This document shows positions 62,936-64,000 of a stretch of 64,000 bases of DNA, piece by piece. The DNA is from Gynuella sunshinyii YC6258 (lineage in GTDB: Bacteria > Pseudomonadota > Gammaproteobacteria > Pseudomonadales > Natronospirillaceae), in the NCBI RefSeq assembly GCF_000940805.1, contig NZ_CP007142.1:4626593-4690592 (forward strand), given 5' to 3'. The notes beneath the pieces were generated by a model. The model was not told the DNA's origin. It was given only the letters and a program-made list of their open reading frames with translations, and made no database searches. The translations under genes and the position numbers were made by a program. Each line of letters begins with the position of its first letter. Position 1 is the stretch's first letter.

Positions 62936-64000
62936 TATAGAAACTCCTTATATTGCTCAGGCACATAAGGCTCCAATGCGCTACGGGTACCGGCAAACTT
63001 GCGTTGTATTTCCAGATACTCGTCTGCCGGATTGGAATCAAAAACGTTACCGCCGCATGTCTGCACATAGGCATTTTCGCCATTAACAAAGATCGTCCGA
63101 ATGGGAATCGCAAAGGTGCAGTCCCCATTGAAAGAAAACTGCCCAACAGCACCACCGTATGGACCACGGCCGTCTGTCTCCAGATCATCAATGATCTTCA
63201 TTGCTTCAATCTTGGGCGCACCAGTCAAAGTCCCGGCCGGGAAATTACTCGCCAGGGCAGAAAACATATCTTCAGATTCAGCCATGATGCCGACGATTTC
63301 ACTGCTGATGTGCTGAACGTGGCTATAACGCTTGATGTCCATCAGGTTACGGACTTTTACCGTACCGAACCGCGCTACCCTGCCAATATCATTGCGATGC
63401 AGATCCACCAGCATATTGTGTTCGGCAATTTCTTTGGGATCATTCAACAGCACTCGCGCCAGCTGGACATCTTCCTGTGGAGTGGTTCCACGCCGCGTAG
63501 TACCCGCCAATGGAAATGTTTCCATTTCGCCCTGACGCACCCGGAATAACAGTTCGGGACTGGCACTGATAATCTTCTGCTCTGCAAACTTCACATAAAA
63601 CATCTGCGGTGACGGGTTGATCTCCCGCATACGCTCATAGATATTGATGGTATCCCCAATCAGCCTGAAGCGTTTTTTAAAGCCCACTTCACACTGAAAT
63701 ATCTTGCCATCAACAATATCCTGTTTGACTTTAAGAACAGCAGACTCATGCTGTTCACGGGTCATGGTATCGCCGTTGGGAATAACCTGTAACGGGCCAT
63801 TTCCATCATATGGTTGTTCCAGCAACTGCTTGACCAGATCAATGCGACTATTGTGATAGTAGAAATAGATCAGCTCGCCGGTCATCTTGTCGTAAATCAG
63901 ACCATCTTTATATAAACCGAATTTGAAAGCATCAAAACTTTCGTTTGTTTTAAGTGTCAGACTTGGCTCAAAGTACCCCATCGCATCGTAGCCAAGATAA
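62935..64000 (-). CDS. trpE: Anthranilate synthase component I-like, C-terminal part (cut by right edge)
   Basis: The frame is open to the window end: codons before the ATG at 63981 read YLGYDAM, continuing the family motif GYDxxGYFE, so 63981 is not the true start. Chorismate-binding motifs are present: FPLAGTTRRG, LVDLHRNDIGRV, FPAGTLTGAPKIEAM, GPYGGAVGQFSF. About 355 codons are seen and perhaps 100-150 lie outside. It makes anthranilate from chorismate with the TrpG-like partner; PabB is a less likely alternative. Confidence 0.9.
   Translation of the reverse strand, partial: YLGYDAMGYFEPSLTLKTNESFDAFKFGLYKDGLIYDKMTGELIYFYYHNSRIDLVKQLLEQPYDGNGPLQVIPNGDTMTREQHESAVLKVKQDIVDGKIFQCEVGFKKRFRLIGDTINIYERMREINPSPQMFYVKFAEQKIISASPELLFRVRQGEMETFPLAGTTRRGTTPQEDVQLARVLLNDPKEIAEHNMLVDLHRNDIGRVARFGTVKVRNLMDIKRYSHVQHISSEIVGIMAESEDMFSALASNFPAGTLTGAPKIEAMKIIDDLETDGRGPYGGAVGQFSFNGDCTFAIPIRTIFVNGENAYVQTCGGNVFDSNPADEYLEIQRKFAGTRSALEPYVPEQYKEFL

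Overview
The window reads as the chromosome of a motile, probably marine gammaproteobacterium with a polar flagellum of the FlrABC/FleQSR type, close to the Oceanospirillales/Saccharospirillaceae. That placement is an inference from gene content, gene order and the CRISPR repeat; no 16S rRNA or tRNA gene was seen.

Layout. 1-14158 (minus strand): start of a chemotaxis operon (STAS protein, CheY, truncated CheA), then fliJ-I-H-G-F-E, flrC-flrB-flrA, fliT and fliS. 14380-27718: a block lying between fliS and fliD, genes that are usually neighbours. It holds a TPR-methyltransferase gene behind a consensus sigma-54 promoter, an orphan C4/P4-type antisense immunity RNA, a small unknown gene, a 26-repeat type I-F CRISPR array with no cas genes, a GH43 glycosidase/LacI/ABC sugar-uptake cluster, and a metallophosphoesterase-LamG lipoprotein gene split by one in-frame amber codon. 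27848-36197: flagellar genes again, with a giant FliD (1305 aa), FlaG, a giant flagellin (1033 aa) and a FliT-like chaperone candidate. 36365-44458: alanine dehydrogenase/Lrp/D-Ala-D-Ala ligase, cytochrome b561, and a galactose locus (galR-like, galT, galK, galM). 44501-64000: housekeeping and accessory genes: a GGDEF-EAL protein, TrhP (peptidase U32), a hydrolase, a GTPase pair, a CBM48 protein, a small lipoprotein, a DUF962 protein, an AlaX-PhzF-LysE operon facing a MocR regulator and RarD, a DUF1338 protein, an M18 aminopeptidase, a PlsC-like acyltransferase and trpG/trpE (trpE runs off the right edge).

The flagellar hierarchy can be read from promoters: a sigma-70-like promoter for flrA, GG-N10-GC sigma-54 promoters before flrBC, fliE, the TPR-methyltransferase and the FliT-like gene, and sigma-28-like sites before fliC and fliD. 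The methyltransferase is thus tied to the flagellar regulon although it points the opposite way.

Most unusual items: (1) a C4/CI-type antisense RNA with a/b target sites, away from any recognisable phage gene and 0.6 kb from the CRISPR array; (2) fliH carries an in-frame 39/42-bp tandem repeat built on GTGGGTGTCC, the same motif that forms an intergenic cluster between fliE and flrC; (3) FliD and flagellin are both greatly enlarged, FliD by about 800 residues inserted inside its C-terminal domain; (4) the amber codon in the phosphoesterase gene; (5) perfect operator-like palindromes at the galactose locus, the MocR locus and the ABC-transporter promoter.
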